Positions 7,923 to 15,237 of a stretch of 37,761 nt of DNA are shown here, piece after piece (position 1 is the stretch's first letter; every line of letters begins with the position of its first letter). Below the pieces are notes generated by a model. That model saw nothing but the letters and a program-made list of their open reading frames with translations, was not told the DNA's origin and did no database searches. This DNA comes from Magnetococcales bacterium. GTDB taxonomy: Bacteria; Pseudomonadota; Magnetococcia; Magnetococcales; DC0425bin3. Both the position numbers and the translations under genes were made by a program. The DNA is taken from contig JADGCJ010000018.1 in the NCBI GenBank assembly GCA_015229045.1, positions 1 to 37,761 of the forward strand, written 5' to 3'.

Positions 7923-9209
7923 TCAGCCCCCCAGCTTTTCGCAAGACTCTCTGGGTTCGATGAGATTTCGCAAGCCCTCAACATAGGCTTGATAGGTCGA
8001 CGAACTGAACTTGCCCGCCCACTCCAGGTCGTAGCCGGGGCATTTGTTGGCGGCCATGCCCCAGACATAGGGGCTGACGTGAATCACCCCTCCGGGCTGA
8101 TCCCAATCAATCAGGGAGGCCCCAAAATAGGGGGGATTCTTGAACAACTTTAACCGCACGTCGCAGTCGGGGTGATTTTCTTGCCACTGGGCAAGCCAAG
8201 TCCTCCAGCGATCGATATGCTCCGGGAGCTTGTCAACACGACGCTTCGCCTCCTCTCCCTGGAAGTGTGCGACCTGATCCGCGTGGGGCATCAAAACCCA
8301 TAATTTTCGCAGCCCGTCCGGCAAACGGGTCCCCTGGTTTTCCAATCTCCCGATCATGCGACAGCCGGTGAGCTGGATAAGAGCGACACTGTGTGCCCGG
8401 AGCAGACGTTCGGCAAAACTCTTCCCCGACGGCTCCGACCCTTTTCCTGGCTTGTCTTGTCTTTGTGGTGGTGTGACAGGCTTGCCTTGTGGAGTGATGG
8501 CAACCACCATATGCTTGGCGGATTCCGGCTCCGAGAGATTCTTATGGTCACGAAACAGCCTGTCACCAACAAGCAGTCGAGCCGGTCGCACGACGATGGA
8601 GACACCATGCTTGACGCTGATCCCCACCTCCCTGTCGGTCTCTAAAATCAAGGGCACTGGTTGCTTAGGGGAACAATAAGGAAGCGGGGTTGAAACCATC
8701 CGCTTGGTCTCTTCTCCCAAATATTGGCTGATATAGTTCTGGTGCAAAAGCATCTGGCCCGCGTCGGCGGCATTCATGGTGCGCTGGGTCATGTTGACCG
8801 TATCGCCGATCACGTTGAGTTGATCATTGAAATCCTGGATCAGGCTGACCGGGCCAAAATGAAGACCGATACGCAACAGGCATGGACGATGATCCCCACT
8901 CGGGTTTTCCGCCCAATGGATCAGAGTGGCCAAAAAGCACAGGTGAATCCGAAACAGCTCCCCCTCGTCCGTATCGTTCAAAACAGGAAAAAAGGCCAGC
9001 AATCCGTCGCCCGTGGGCAGAATGATGACACGCCCCGCACTGCGCGCATCCTTTAATGTGGGATCGACGACACTCCTCTTCAAATCAGTGATCAGACTGC
9101 TTTGTCTGACGGAGGCCAGCCTGGAGAATCCGACAATATCGACACACACCACCAGACCGGAGCCACACCCGTTCCACTCTTGAGAAGAATTGTCACCCGT
9201 CGTTTGCAT
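7923..9209 (-). CDS. Class III nucleotide cyclase-like protein with an unassigned C-terminal domain
   Basis: A protein of 428 residues with no signal peptide or membrane segment. Residues ~18-200 form a class III adenylate/guanylate cyclase catalytic domain. Metal-binding Asp residues lie in VCVDIVGFSR (Asp24) and PTGDGLLAFF (Asp68), and the transition-state Asn/Arg pair in GDTVNMTQR (Asn139, Arg143). The usual base-reading Lys ahead of GDG is not evident, so the product nucleotide cannot be assigned. A basic, Pro-rich linker (~240-265) leads to a C-terminal domain (~268-415) with HIDRWRTWLAQW and VIHVSPYVWGMA. Its layout reminds me of DUF5919/PLD-like effector domains, but this is not established. 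It is 96 bases downstream of the thioredoxin gene and converges on the antitoxin remnant. Confidence 0.7.
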   Translation of the reverse strand: MQTTGDNSSQEWNGCGSGLVVCVDIVGFSRLASVRQSSLITDLKRSVVDPTLKDARSAGRVIILPTGDGLLAFFPVLNDTDEGELFRIHLCFLATLIHWAENPSGDHRPCLLRIGLHFGPVSLIQDFNDQLNVIGDTVNMTQRTMNAADAGQMLLHQNYISQYLGEETKRMVSTPLPYCSPKQPVPLILETDREVGISVKHGVSIVVRPARLLVGDRLFRDHKNLSEPESAKHMVVAITPQGKPVTPPQRQDKPGKGSEPSGKSFAERLLRAHSVALIQLTGCRMIGRLENQGTRLPDGLRKLWVLMPHADQVAHFQGEEAKRRVDKLPEHIDRWRTWLAQWQENHPDCDVRLKLFKNPPYFGASLIDWDQPGGVIHVSPYVWGMAANKCPGYDLEWAGKFSSSTYQAYVEGLRNLIEPRESCEKLGG

Positions 9210-9305
9210 GACGTCCGATCCCTGACAGTGTCTGCTTGAAGGCTCCGATCAACGATCGTGTCCTGTTCAACCACGCCGCATGCAAGGGCATCCGTTGCAT
9301 CGGTC

Positions 9306-9674
9306 TCACTTTTTCTTCTGCTGCTCCGCCACCTCTTTTTTGACAGCCGTCATATCCAACTCCATGACCTTGTTGACCAGATCGACCAGGGCCGTCTCGG
9401 GAAGCATGCCGGGCTGGGAAAAAATGACAATCTTTTCCCGAAACACCATCAGGGTCGGGATGGACTGGATGCGAAAATGCGAAGCCAGTTCCTGCTCCTT
9501 GTCGGTATTGACCTTGGCAAAAAGGATATGGGGAAATTGCTCGGCCACCCGCTCGAAAATGGGACCGAAGGCCTTGCAGGGACCGCACCACGAAGCCCAA
9601 AAATCAACGAATACCGTGTCATGGCCATCGACAAGGGTATCAAAATTGTGTTGGGTCATCTCTGTTGTCGCCAC
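9306..9674 (-). CDS. Thioredoxin-family protein
   Basis: A thioredoxin-fold protein of 122 residues with the redox motif WCGPCK (Cys30, Cys33) and the cis-proline loop SIPTLMVF (Pro73). It should act as a cytoplasmic disulfide reductase; there is no signal peptide. A charged, Lys-rich C-terminal tail (KKEVAEQQKKK) extends beyond the fold. The GTG at 9674 is chosen because GGAGG lies eight bases upstream and it yields the family-like start MATTEMTQHNFD. A longer in-frame reading from TTG at 9710 would place its ribosome site directly against the start codon. It precedes the cyclase gene on the same strand. Confidence 0.85.
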   Translation of the reverse strand: MATTEMTQHNFDTLVDGHDTVFVDFWASWCGPCKAFGPIFERVAEQFPHILFAKVNTDKEQELASHFRIQSIPTLMVFREKIVIFSQPGMLPETALVDLVNKVMELDMTAVKKEVAEQQKKK

Positions 9675-9764
9675 GCAAAATTCCTCCGCTGGTTTTGATT
9701 TGAAAAACAACTCCTTGATGTCGGCGAGGAGTGTCGCACCCCTCCGGGAAAGTTTTCAACTCTT

Positions 9765-9784
9765 TTTGTAACTATTCAGCACCC
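9765..9784. repeat. 20-bp inverted repeat, right copy
   Basis: TTTGTAACTATTCAGCACCC is the perfect reverse complement of 46-65. It lies in the gap between the thioredoxin and lpxB and is followed by hairpin modules of the dispersed repeat family. Confidence 0.75.
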
Positions 9785-9814
9785 CAGTCAGGAAACAAAA
9801 AAAATTGGACAGAA

Positions 9815-9905
9815 AGACTCTATTGGGGCTCCGCCCCAAACCCCGCCAAGAGGAAGGGCACAGCCCTTCCCCTTGGATCCCCATCCCAGTCTTTCAAACG
9901 TTAAA
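9815..9905 (+). repeat. Hairpin repeat modules downstream of lpxB
   Basis: Two hairpins are visible: TTGGGGCTCCGCCCCAA, and a 14-bp stem at 9846-9859/9863-9876 with one A-C mismatch and an ACA loop. The order of modules and the closing CCATCCCAGTCTTTCAA match 34285-34376. The site follows the lpxB stop, so the hairpins could end or protect the lpx transcript. The rest of the 260-base gap shows no gene. Confidence 0.75.
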
Positions 9906-9934
9906 ACAGGCACGACATTCATGGCGCATTGAAA

Positions 9935-11110
9935 TCACAAAACCTGGTTTTTTAAATGCAATTGCCTTGTCTTTTTCCTGATTTGCTGGTGCAAAAAATC
10001 GCCAACGATCTCGACCGCACCGCGTTCTGGCGGCGCCAAAAGGGTACCGACAATCGATAAATTGTCGCGCATCTGCCGGTTGGCCTGGGGATCGGCGAGC
10101 AGGGGGAGCAGATCGGCGGCCAGACGATCCGGGTTGGCTTCACCCTGAATGCGCTCGACAACGACGCCATACCCGGCCACCAGATTGGCCAACGAGATGA
10201 ACGGCACCCGAATCACCCGCCGCCCAACCTCGTAAGTGAACCAATTGACCCGGTAAACCACCACCATCGGCGTCGCCAAAAGGGCCGCTTCCAGGGTGGC
10301 CGTACCGGAGGCCACCAGGGCCGCATCGGCGGCAAGCAACAGATCGTGCGTCATCCCCTGGCGAATCATCACATCGCGTGGGACGGAAGGTGGCCAGTGC
10401 AAATCGAGGCTCTCCCGGGAGAGGGTCTCGGCCTGGGCCAGGACAAATCGGCACTGCGGAAGCACCCGTGCCATCTGTTGACACGTTTGCAGCATGAGGG
10501 GCAACAGACGGGCAACTTCGCTGCGACGACTGCCCGGCAACACAACGAGCAAAGGTTGCCCGGACGCTACACCAAGCTCGCGGCGCACCTCCTCCCGGCT
10601 GCGCTGCCCCCGGAGACGTTTGACCAGCGGATGGCCGACAAAGGTCACCGGCAGGCCGGTCCCGGCATAGTACTGCGGCTCAAACGGAAACAGGACGAGA
10701 AGATGATCCATCAAACGGGCGATCAACTCCACCCGGCCACGCCGCCACGCCCAAACCTGGGGCGTGACATAGTGAATGACCGGAATCCCCAAACGTTTGG
10801 CGCGACCCGCCAGGACAAGGTTGAAATCGGGCAGATCGATGGTCACCAGCAGGTCCGGCTTTTCCTCGCGCAGCAAGGTCAGCAGATAGCGAAAAACCCG
10901 GTACAGACGCGGCAGCCTTCGTACCACCTCAACCAGACCAATGACCGAGAGATCATTGACATCGTAGGGGGATTGCAGCCCCTGCCGTCGCATCTGCGGT
11001 CCCCCGACACCCAGGGCGAGCAGATCGGGAAATCGCTGTCGCAGACCGGCGAGAAGATCGGCGCCCAACACATCTCCGGAGGCCTCTCCGGCCACCAGGA
11101 GGAGTTTCAC
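9935..11110 (-). CDS. lpxB: Lipid-A-disaccharide synthase LpxB
   Basis: A protein of 391 residues, normal for LpxB, the peripheral membrane glycosyltransferase (GT19) that joins UDP-2,3-diacylglucosamine to lipid X to form the lipid A disaccharide. Family features include the N-terminal LLVAGEASGDVLGADL, the segment YVTPQVWAWRRGRVELI, LPGSRRSEVARLLPLML, and the nucleotide-binding ASGTATLEAAL followed by PMVVVYRVNW. The GTG start at 11110 overlaps the stop of the upstream oxidoreductase gene (GTGA), showing translational coupling. It is the last gene of the long minus-strand cluster. Confidence 0.95.
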   Translation of the reverse strand: MKLLLVAGEASGDVLGADLLAGLRQRFPDLLALGVGGPQMRRQGLQSPYDVNDLSVIGLVEVVRRLPRLYRVFRYLLTLLREEKPDLLVTIDLPDFNLVLAGRAKRLGIPVIHYVTPQVWAWRRGRVELIARLMDHLLVLFPFEPQYYAGTGLPVTFVGHPLVKRLRGQRSREEVRRELGVASGQPLLVVLPGSRRSEVARLLPLMLQTCQQMARVLPQCRFVLAQAETLSRESLDLHWPPSVPRDVMIRQGMTHDLLLAADAALVASGTATLEAALLATPMVVVYRVNWFTYEVGRRVIRVPFISLANLVAGYGVVVERIQGEANPDRLAADLLPLLADPQANRQMRDNLSIVGTLLAPPERGAVEIVGDFLHQQIRKKTRQLHLKNQVL

Positions 11111-12105
11111 CGTCCGCCACCTGCATTGGCATCCAGAATCACCTGGCGCACGGCCATCACCACCTCCAGGGCACGGCGTCCATCGTCACCCGATACCCAA
11201 GGCGGACACCCCGCACGCACCGCGTCACAAAAGGCACGAATCTGCGCCTCCAGGGTGTCATAATCCTGGACAGGCAACACCTCCGGCGTGACGGTGGCGT
11301 CGCTCCTCCCGTCCAGACGATCACTCGCCTCGCGTCGTCGCACAATGTGGACATGCCTGCTGATAAAATCCAGGGAGACAAAAGCATCATCCTGCACAAA
11401 ACGCATGGCGCGGACCGACTCCCTGGCAACCCGCGACACGGAAACAACCGCCTCGGCCCCATTGGCAAAGTGCAGACGGGCATGGGCGACATCCAGGTGA
11501 CGGGTCACCAGCGACCGACCCAAAGCGGCCATGCCGGTGACCTCCGACTTGACGAAGTGAAGGATCAAATCGACATCGTGGATCATGAGATCGAGAACCA
11601 CGTCGACATCCAACCCCCGATTTTTAAAAGGGGCCAAACGCTGGGACTCGATGAAACGACAGTTTTTCAGCCAGCCACTCTGTTCGAGGGCAACGACGGA
11701 GGGGTGAAATCGCTTCAGGTGCCCCACCTGGATGAGGCATTTGTTCTGCCCGGCCAGGCGGATCAATTCATCGGCCTCGGCCAGGGTGGCGGTCATGGGT
11801 TTTTCGATCAGGGTATGCACACCGGCCTTGAGACACGCCTCGGCCACCGCAAAATGGACCTGCGTCGGCACCGCAATGGAAACCAGATCGACCCGATCCA
11901 GAAGGTCACGAAAATCAGCGACCCAGGGAACGCGCAGCTCCTCGCCGACCTGACGACCGCGCTCCTGATCGAGGTCAGCGACAGCGACCAGCTCAACCCC
12001 GGCCATGGCCCGATATTTCTGGGCATGAAAACGCCCCAGATAACCCGTGCCGATCACGGCTGCGCGCAACTTTTGTTCCGACGTGGGATGGGTAACACCT
12101 TTCAT
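11107..12105 (-). CDS. Gfo/Idh/MocA-family NAD(P)-dependent oxidoreductase
   Basis: A protein of 332 residues with a Rossmann GxGxxG (Gly19, Gly21, Gly24 in AAVIGTGYLGRFHAQ), the family EKP motif (Glu101-Lys102-Pro103) and the catalytic-type histidine stretch LMIHDVD (His176). These enzymes oxidise or reduce sugars and nucleotide sugars. Its position between lpxI and lpxB suggests a lipid A or LPS sugar substrate. GnnA, which makes the 3-keto precursor of diaminoglucose-type lipid A, is a family member found near lpx genes in some bacteria, but no GnnB-like aminotransferase is present here. The ATG at 12105 has GGAGG five bases upstream and overlaps the lpxI stop (ATGA). Confidence 0.82.
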   Translation of the reverse strand: MKGVTHPTSEQKLRAAVIGTGYLGRFHAQKYRAMAGVELVAVADLDQERGRQVGEELRVPWVADFRDLLDRVDLVSIAVPTQVHFAVAEACLKAGVHTLIEKPMTATLAEADELIRLAGQNKCLIQVGHLKRFHPSVVALEQSGWLKNCRFIESQRLAPFKNRGLDVDVVLDLMIHDVDLILHFVKSEVTGMAALGRSLVTRHLDVAHARLHFANGAEAVVSVSRVARESVRAMRFVQDDAFVSLDFISRHVHIVRRREASDRLDGRSDATVTPEVLPVQDYDTLEAQIRAFCDAVRAGCPPWVSGDDGRRALEVVMAVRQVILDANAGGGR

Positions 12106-12983
12106 GCGACCTCCGTCAATACATCGTCCAGGGGTGGCGTTGGGCAAGCGTCAGGTGCCATATCGGCATCGGTGGTCGCCACGATGGCCAACCGATGTCG
12201 ATCCGCCAAGGCCAGGGTGGTCGTCGGATCAAGGAGAATCACGCCCCCCGCCTCCACCACCAGCACCGGCAAGCGCGCCGCCGCCATGGCCGCCACCGTG
12301 CCGGGGCCTATGGTCGGCAAATCCAGGCGACGATCCTGAATCGGCTTGGCGACCTTGACGAGAACACCCCGTCCCCCCGACAGGTGACCGGCACGACAGA
12401 TCATGGCATCGGTCCCCTCCATCGCCTCGACCGCGACCACACACTTGTCCCGTACCACCACCCCTTGGCCAATATCCAGGCGTCCCAGCTCCTTGGCTGC
12501 CTGCCAGCCAAAACGTATATCGCTCCACTGCGCAGCGCTGGGTACGCACCTGGTCAATGGACCGGGTGGAACCAGCAGATCGGACAGATAATCGGTGACT
12601 CCTCGCACCTTGAAACCCCGCGACTCCACCAACTCGGCCACCGCCCGCAGCAACAGGTCGTCGTGCCAATGCCGCAGCCGGGTCACCAGGCGCAGAGCCA
12701 CACCGTCAGGCCGGGCATGCCAGATACCCGTCTTGGTGATGCCCCCGGCGAACACCACCTCCGCGACCCCCTGCCGCGCCAGGTAATCGAGGATGCGCCC
12801 AAATTGCCCCAGGCGCACCCAGAGCAGGCCGTCCACCATCCCGGCGAGGGCGGGATCGGTCTCCTTGTGGTGCGCCACCGCCACCAGGGAGTGCCGACCA
12901 CTCTGGCGCAAAGCACGGGCGAAGATCAGGGGCAACTGCCCACTGCCAGCCACCAGCCCGACACGGGCGCCCCCGACGGGCAA
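12102..12983 (-). CDS. lpxI: UDP-2,3-diacylglucosamine pyrophosphatase LpxI (DUF1009)
   Basis: A protein of 293 residues of the LpxI family, which hydrolyses UDP-2,3-diacylglucosamine to lipid X, replacing LpxH in many alphaproteobacteria and relatives. Recognisable parts are GLVAGSGQLPLIFARALRQSG at the N terminus, EVVFAGGITK, and VAVEAMEGTDAMICRAG followed by VLVKVAKPIQDRRLDLPTIGPGT, which are diagnostic of the family. The start is uncertain: TTG at 12983 gives the expected N terminus but has no clear ribosome site. It is separated from lpxA by a 260-base gap filled with repeats and overlaps the downstream oxidoreductase. Confidence 0.92.
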   Translation of the reverse strand: MPVGGARVGLVAGSGQLPLIFARALRQSGRHSLVAVAHHKETDPALAGMVDGLLWVRLGQFGRILDYLARQGVAEVVFAGGITKTGIWHARPDGVALRLVTRLRHWHDDLLLRAVAELVESRGFKVRGVTDYLSDLLVPPGPLTRCVPSAAQWSDIRFGWQAAKELGRLDIGQGVVVRDKCVVAVEAMEGTDAMICRAGHLSGGRGVLVKVAKPIQDRRLDLPTIGPGTVAAMAAARLPVLVVEAGGVILLDPTTTLALADRHRLAIVATTDADMAPDACPTPPLDDVLTEVA

Positions 12984-13025
12984 CGTGACCGCACTTTCTG
13001 CCGGTTTCGGCAGAGGCCTGTCAAC

Positions 13026-13235
13026 GGGGTCCAGGGGGCTGGCTCCCTGGCAGGTCCAGGACAGAGTCCTGGTGGGGTTCGGGGCGAAGCCCCAACAAAG
13101 TCTTCCCTGTCACTACTTTTTCTCGATGACAAAAAAAACGACGTGTTCCAACTGGTGGGGTTTGGGGCGAAGCCCCAATAAAGTCTTCCCTGTCACTACT
13201 TTTTCTCGATGACAAAAAAACGACGTGTTCCAAAA
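13026..13235 (+). repeat. Hairpin repeat cluster with an 83-bp tandem duplication inside the lpx operon
   Basis: The block begins with two hairpins (CCAGGGGGC/GCTCCCTGG and CCAGGAC-AGA-GTCCTGG). Two direct copies of an approximately 83-base unit follow (13070-13152 and 13153-13235), each holding a GGGGCGAAGCCCC hairpin and the text AAGTCTTCCCTGTCACTAC, then an A-run and CGACGTGTTCCAA. The copies differ at only a few positions, such as TTC/TTT and CAA/TAA, so the duplication is recent. A diverged inverted copy of the unit lies at 34230-34311. The insertion separates lpxA from lpxI. Confidence 0.88.
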
Positions 13236-13245
13236 TGAACGCGGC

Positions 13246-14031
13246 TTAGCGACAAATCCCCCGCTGGGTGGTCTGGAGAAACTCCAGAATATACTGGACC
13301 TCGGGTGGCGAGGGATGCTGGCGCTCCAGCTCTTCTATGGCCTGTTCCAGGCGCAGGTTGGAACGAAAAATGATCCGGTGGGCGTTGCGAATGGCCTTGA
13401 TCGTCTCCTCGGAGAAGCGATGCCGCCGCAGGCCGACGACGTTGACGCCAAAAATTTTCGATCGATTGCCGGCAGCGGAGGCGAAGGGGATGACATCCAT
13501 CGACACCGCCGAGGCACCGCCAATGAAGGCATTGCGCCCGATGCGGGCATACTGGTGAACCGCCGTCAGACCGCCGATCACGGCATGATCCTGGATCTCG
13601 ACATGTCCGGCGAGGGTGGCGCCGTTGGCCATGATCACGTTGTCGCCCACGCGGCAGTCGTGCGCCACATGGGAATAGGCCATGATCATGCAGCCATCGC
13701 CAACCCGGGTCAGGCCGCCGCCCTCCTCCGTGCCGCGATGGATGGAGACATATTCGCGGATCGAACAATTGCGCCCGATCTCGACGCTCGTCTCCTGGCC
13801 GGCATAGTGGATATCCTGCGGGGGCTTGCCCACCGAGGAGAAACTGAAGATGCGGCTATGGTCGCCGACGGTGGTGTTGCCTTCGATGACGGCGTGGGCA
13901 TCCACCTCCACGCCATCGCCCAGAACGACGGCCGAACCAATGACGGCATAGGGTCCAATCCGCACGTTGCGCCCCAGTTTGACACCGGGCGCCACAACCG
14001 CCGTGGCGTGTACAAACTGTGACTCACTCAC
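13246..14031 (-). CDS. lpxA: UDP-N-acetylglucosamine O-acyltransferase LpxA
   Basis: A protein of 261 residues, the normal length, catalysing the first step of lipid A synthesis (3-O-acylation of UDP-GlcNAc from acyl-ACP) in the cytoplasm. The left-handed beta-helix hexapeptide repeats run through most of the protein. The catalytic histidine region is AYSHVAHDCRVGDNV (His124, corresponding to E. coli His125), and GLTAVHQYARIG is also conserved. The C-terminal helical part ends PPEVQYILEFLQTTQRGICR. The GTG start overlaps the fabZ stop by eight bases. If the neighbouring Gfo/Idh enzyme is GnnA-like, the acceptor could be an amino sugar, but the sequence alone does not show this. Confidence 0.95.
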   Translation of the reverse strand: MSESQFVHATAVVAPGVKLGRNVRIGPYAVIGSAVVLGDGVEVDAHAVIEGNTTVGDHSRIFSFSSVGKPPQDIHYAGQETSVEIGRNCSIREYVSIHRGTEEGGGLTRVGDGCMIMAYSHVAHDCRVGDNVIMANGATLAGHVEIQDHAVIGGLTAVHQYARIGRNAFIGGASAVSMDVIPFASAAGNRSKIFGVNVVGLRRHRFSEETIKAIRNAHRIIFRSNLRLEQAIEELERQHPSPPEVQYILEFLQTTQRGICR

Positions 14032-14479
14032 CTGTCTGACCTCGATCTCGTGTCATGGCCATCACTTCGGCCTCTGCCGCAACGTCGCCATCGGTCAGGG
14101 CCTGACCACTGAACCGCCAGACATCCCCGCGTCGTTTCAACAGGGTCATCTCGATGCGCAGTTGATCGCCGGGCAGAACCGGCTTGCGAAAACGGGCGCG
14201 ATCGATGGCCATGAAATAGACCAGTCTGCCCTTGACAGCTGCCGGATCGGTACGCGAGGCAAGCAGGGCACCGGCCTGGGCGATCGCCTCCAGAATGAGG
14301 ACACCAGGCATGACCGGATTGTCGGGAAAGTGCCCCATGAAATGCGGTTCGTTGAACGTCACATTCTTGATGGCGACAATACGCTTGCCCGGCTCCACTT
14401 CCAGAATCCGATCGATGAGCAGAAACGGGTAGCGGTGCGGCAGGCTTTCGAGAATCTCGCGAAGGGGATTGGCATCCAT
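14024..14479 (-). CDS. fabZ: 3-hydroxyacyl-ACP dehydratase FabZ
   Basis: A protein of 151 residues with a hot-dog fold that dehydrates 3-hydroxyacyl-ACP in fatty acid synthesis and competes with LpxA/LpxD for the hydroxyacyl-ACP pool. The catalytic His and Glu are in [18 protein letters not shown] (His50, Glu64), and the N-terminal [13 protein letters not shown] is typical. The ATG at 14479 has GGGGAA upstream and gives the standard length; the open frame extends further upstream only into skp. fabZ follows skp directly, with no lpxD between them. Confidence 0.95.
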   Translation of the reverse strand: MDANPLREILESLPHRYPFLLIDRILEVEPGKRIVAIKNVTFNEPHFMGHFPDNPVMPGVLILEAIAQAGALLASRTDPAAVKGRLVYFMAIDRARFRKPVLPGDQLRIEMTLLKRRGDVWRFSGQALTDGDVAAEAEVMAMTRDRGQTGE

Positions 14480-14528
14480 TGACAGTGTTCCCCGCAGGCT
14501 ATGCGCAGTTGATGGACGATCCCGGATC

Positions 14529-15056
14529 TCAGAACAGTTCCTGGGTGCGGGTATTGAGCCGCTCCAGAACCCGATCCGTGATATCAATCTTGGGGCTGGC
14601 AAAAATGACCTGACCCTTGCCAAAGATGGCTGTATACCCCTCCTCGGCCCCGATGTCCTGGATGACGCTGAGCAGAATACGGGTAATCTTTTTGCTCCAC
14701 ATGGCATTTTCCCGATCCAGGGTGGCGCGATGGTCTTCAGCCAGACGACCAAGTTCCCGGCGTTTGTTTTGAATTTTTTCCTGCAACTCCGCCTGGGCTT
14801 CGGGGGTCATGAGATTTTTTCTCTTTTCGAGATCATTCATCATGACCTTGATATCTCCCTCCATGGAGGTCAGCTCTTTTTGTTTGTTCGTGAAGCTGCG
14901 GTCGAGGAGATCTCTGGCCTTTTTCGCTGCCTGGGATTGATTCATGGCCTTGTCGACATCGGCGAAGGCGAATTTTCCCTCAGCCTGGGCCGAAGAGGCA
15001 CCCCAGGTGAGACCGCAGAGCAAAATCATCATCAGGGTCATCAGTTTTTTGGCCAT
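14529..15056 (-). CDS. skp: OmpH/Skp-family periplasmic chaperone
   Basis: A protein of 175 residues with a Sec signal peptide (MAKKLMTLMMILLCGLTWGASSAQA, cleavage probably before EGK), followed by the short KFAFADVDKAMNQS strand and a long charged coiled coil (~residues 45-120), the tentacles of Skp. It holds unfolded outer-membrane proteins in the periplasm and hands them to BamA, whose gene is just upstream. The ATG at 15056 is preferred because AGGA lies nine bases upstream; an in-frame ATG at 15074 would add six residues before the signal peptide. The gap to bamA contains the second copy of the arm-and-core element. Confidence 0.88.
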   Translation of the reverse strand: MAKKLMTLMMILLCGLTWGASSAQAEGKFAFADVDKAMNQSQAAKKARDLLDRSFTNKQKELTSMEGDIKVMMNDLEKRKNLMTPEAQAELQEKIQNKRRELGRLAEDHRATLDRENAMWSKKITRILLSVIQDIGAEEGYTAIFGKGQVIFASPKIDITDRVLERLNTRTQELF

Positions 15057-15114
15057 TTGCGAAAGTCCTGTCATAAGGAGTTGCCTATTCAGTGGCTGAA
15101 AGCGTCACACCATC

Positions 15115-15237
15115 TACCCATTTGCATTCATCGCGGTAACTTCGTCAGCTGCGTCGTCGGCTCCTCACCGTACCAACACGTACTGCCTCGTCGCCTCCTC
15201 CTTGCTGCCTCGTCCCCGCATCGACTGCAAATGGGTA
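15115..15237 (-). repeat. Intra-operon element, copy B: conserved core within a 12-bp perfect inverted repeat
   Basis: TACCCATTTGCA (15115-15126) and TGCAAATGGGTA (15226-15237) are perfect reverse complements, with an imperfect outward extension (ACCAT/ATGG). The ~99-base interior, read on the minus strand, aligns with the core of the element at 3147-3269: GATGCG three bases inside the arm, then GCGACGAGGCAGTACGTGTTGG (15173-15194 on the plus strand), TACGG, AGGAGC and ACGAAG. The arms are unrelated in sequence to those of the first copy. The element begins directly at the bamA stop and is transcribed in the sense direction with bamA and skp. Confidence 0.83.

Noticed and set aside
1..9784. 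Composite transposon bounded by the 20-bp inverted repeat
   Set aside because: No transposase, integrase or target duplication was seen; kept only as a possible repeat-bounded block.
13000..13015. CTGCCGGTTTCGGCAG hairpin just upstream of lpxI as a terminator
   Set aside because: The 6-bp stem has no following T run on either strand and lies inside the lpx operon, so termination is not supported.
13070..13235. Tandem 83-base units considered as a CRISPR array
   Set aside because: Only two units, directly adjacent with no unique spacers, and no cas genes nearby.
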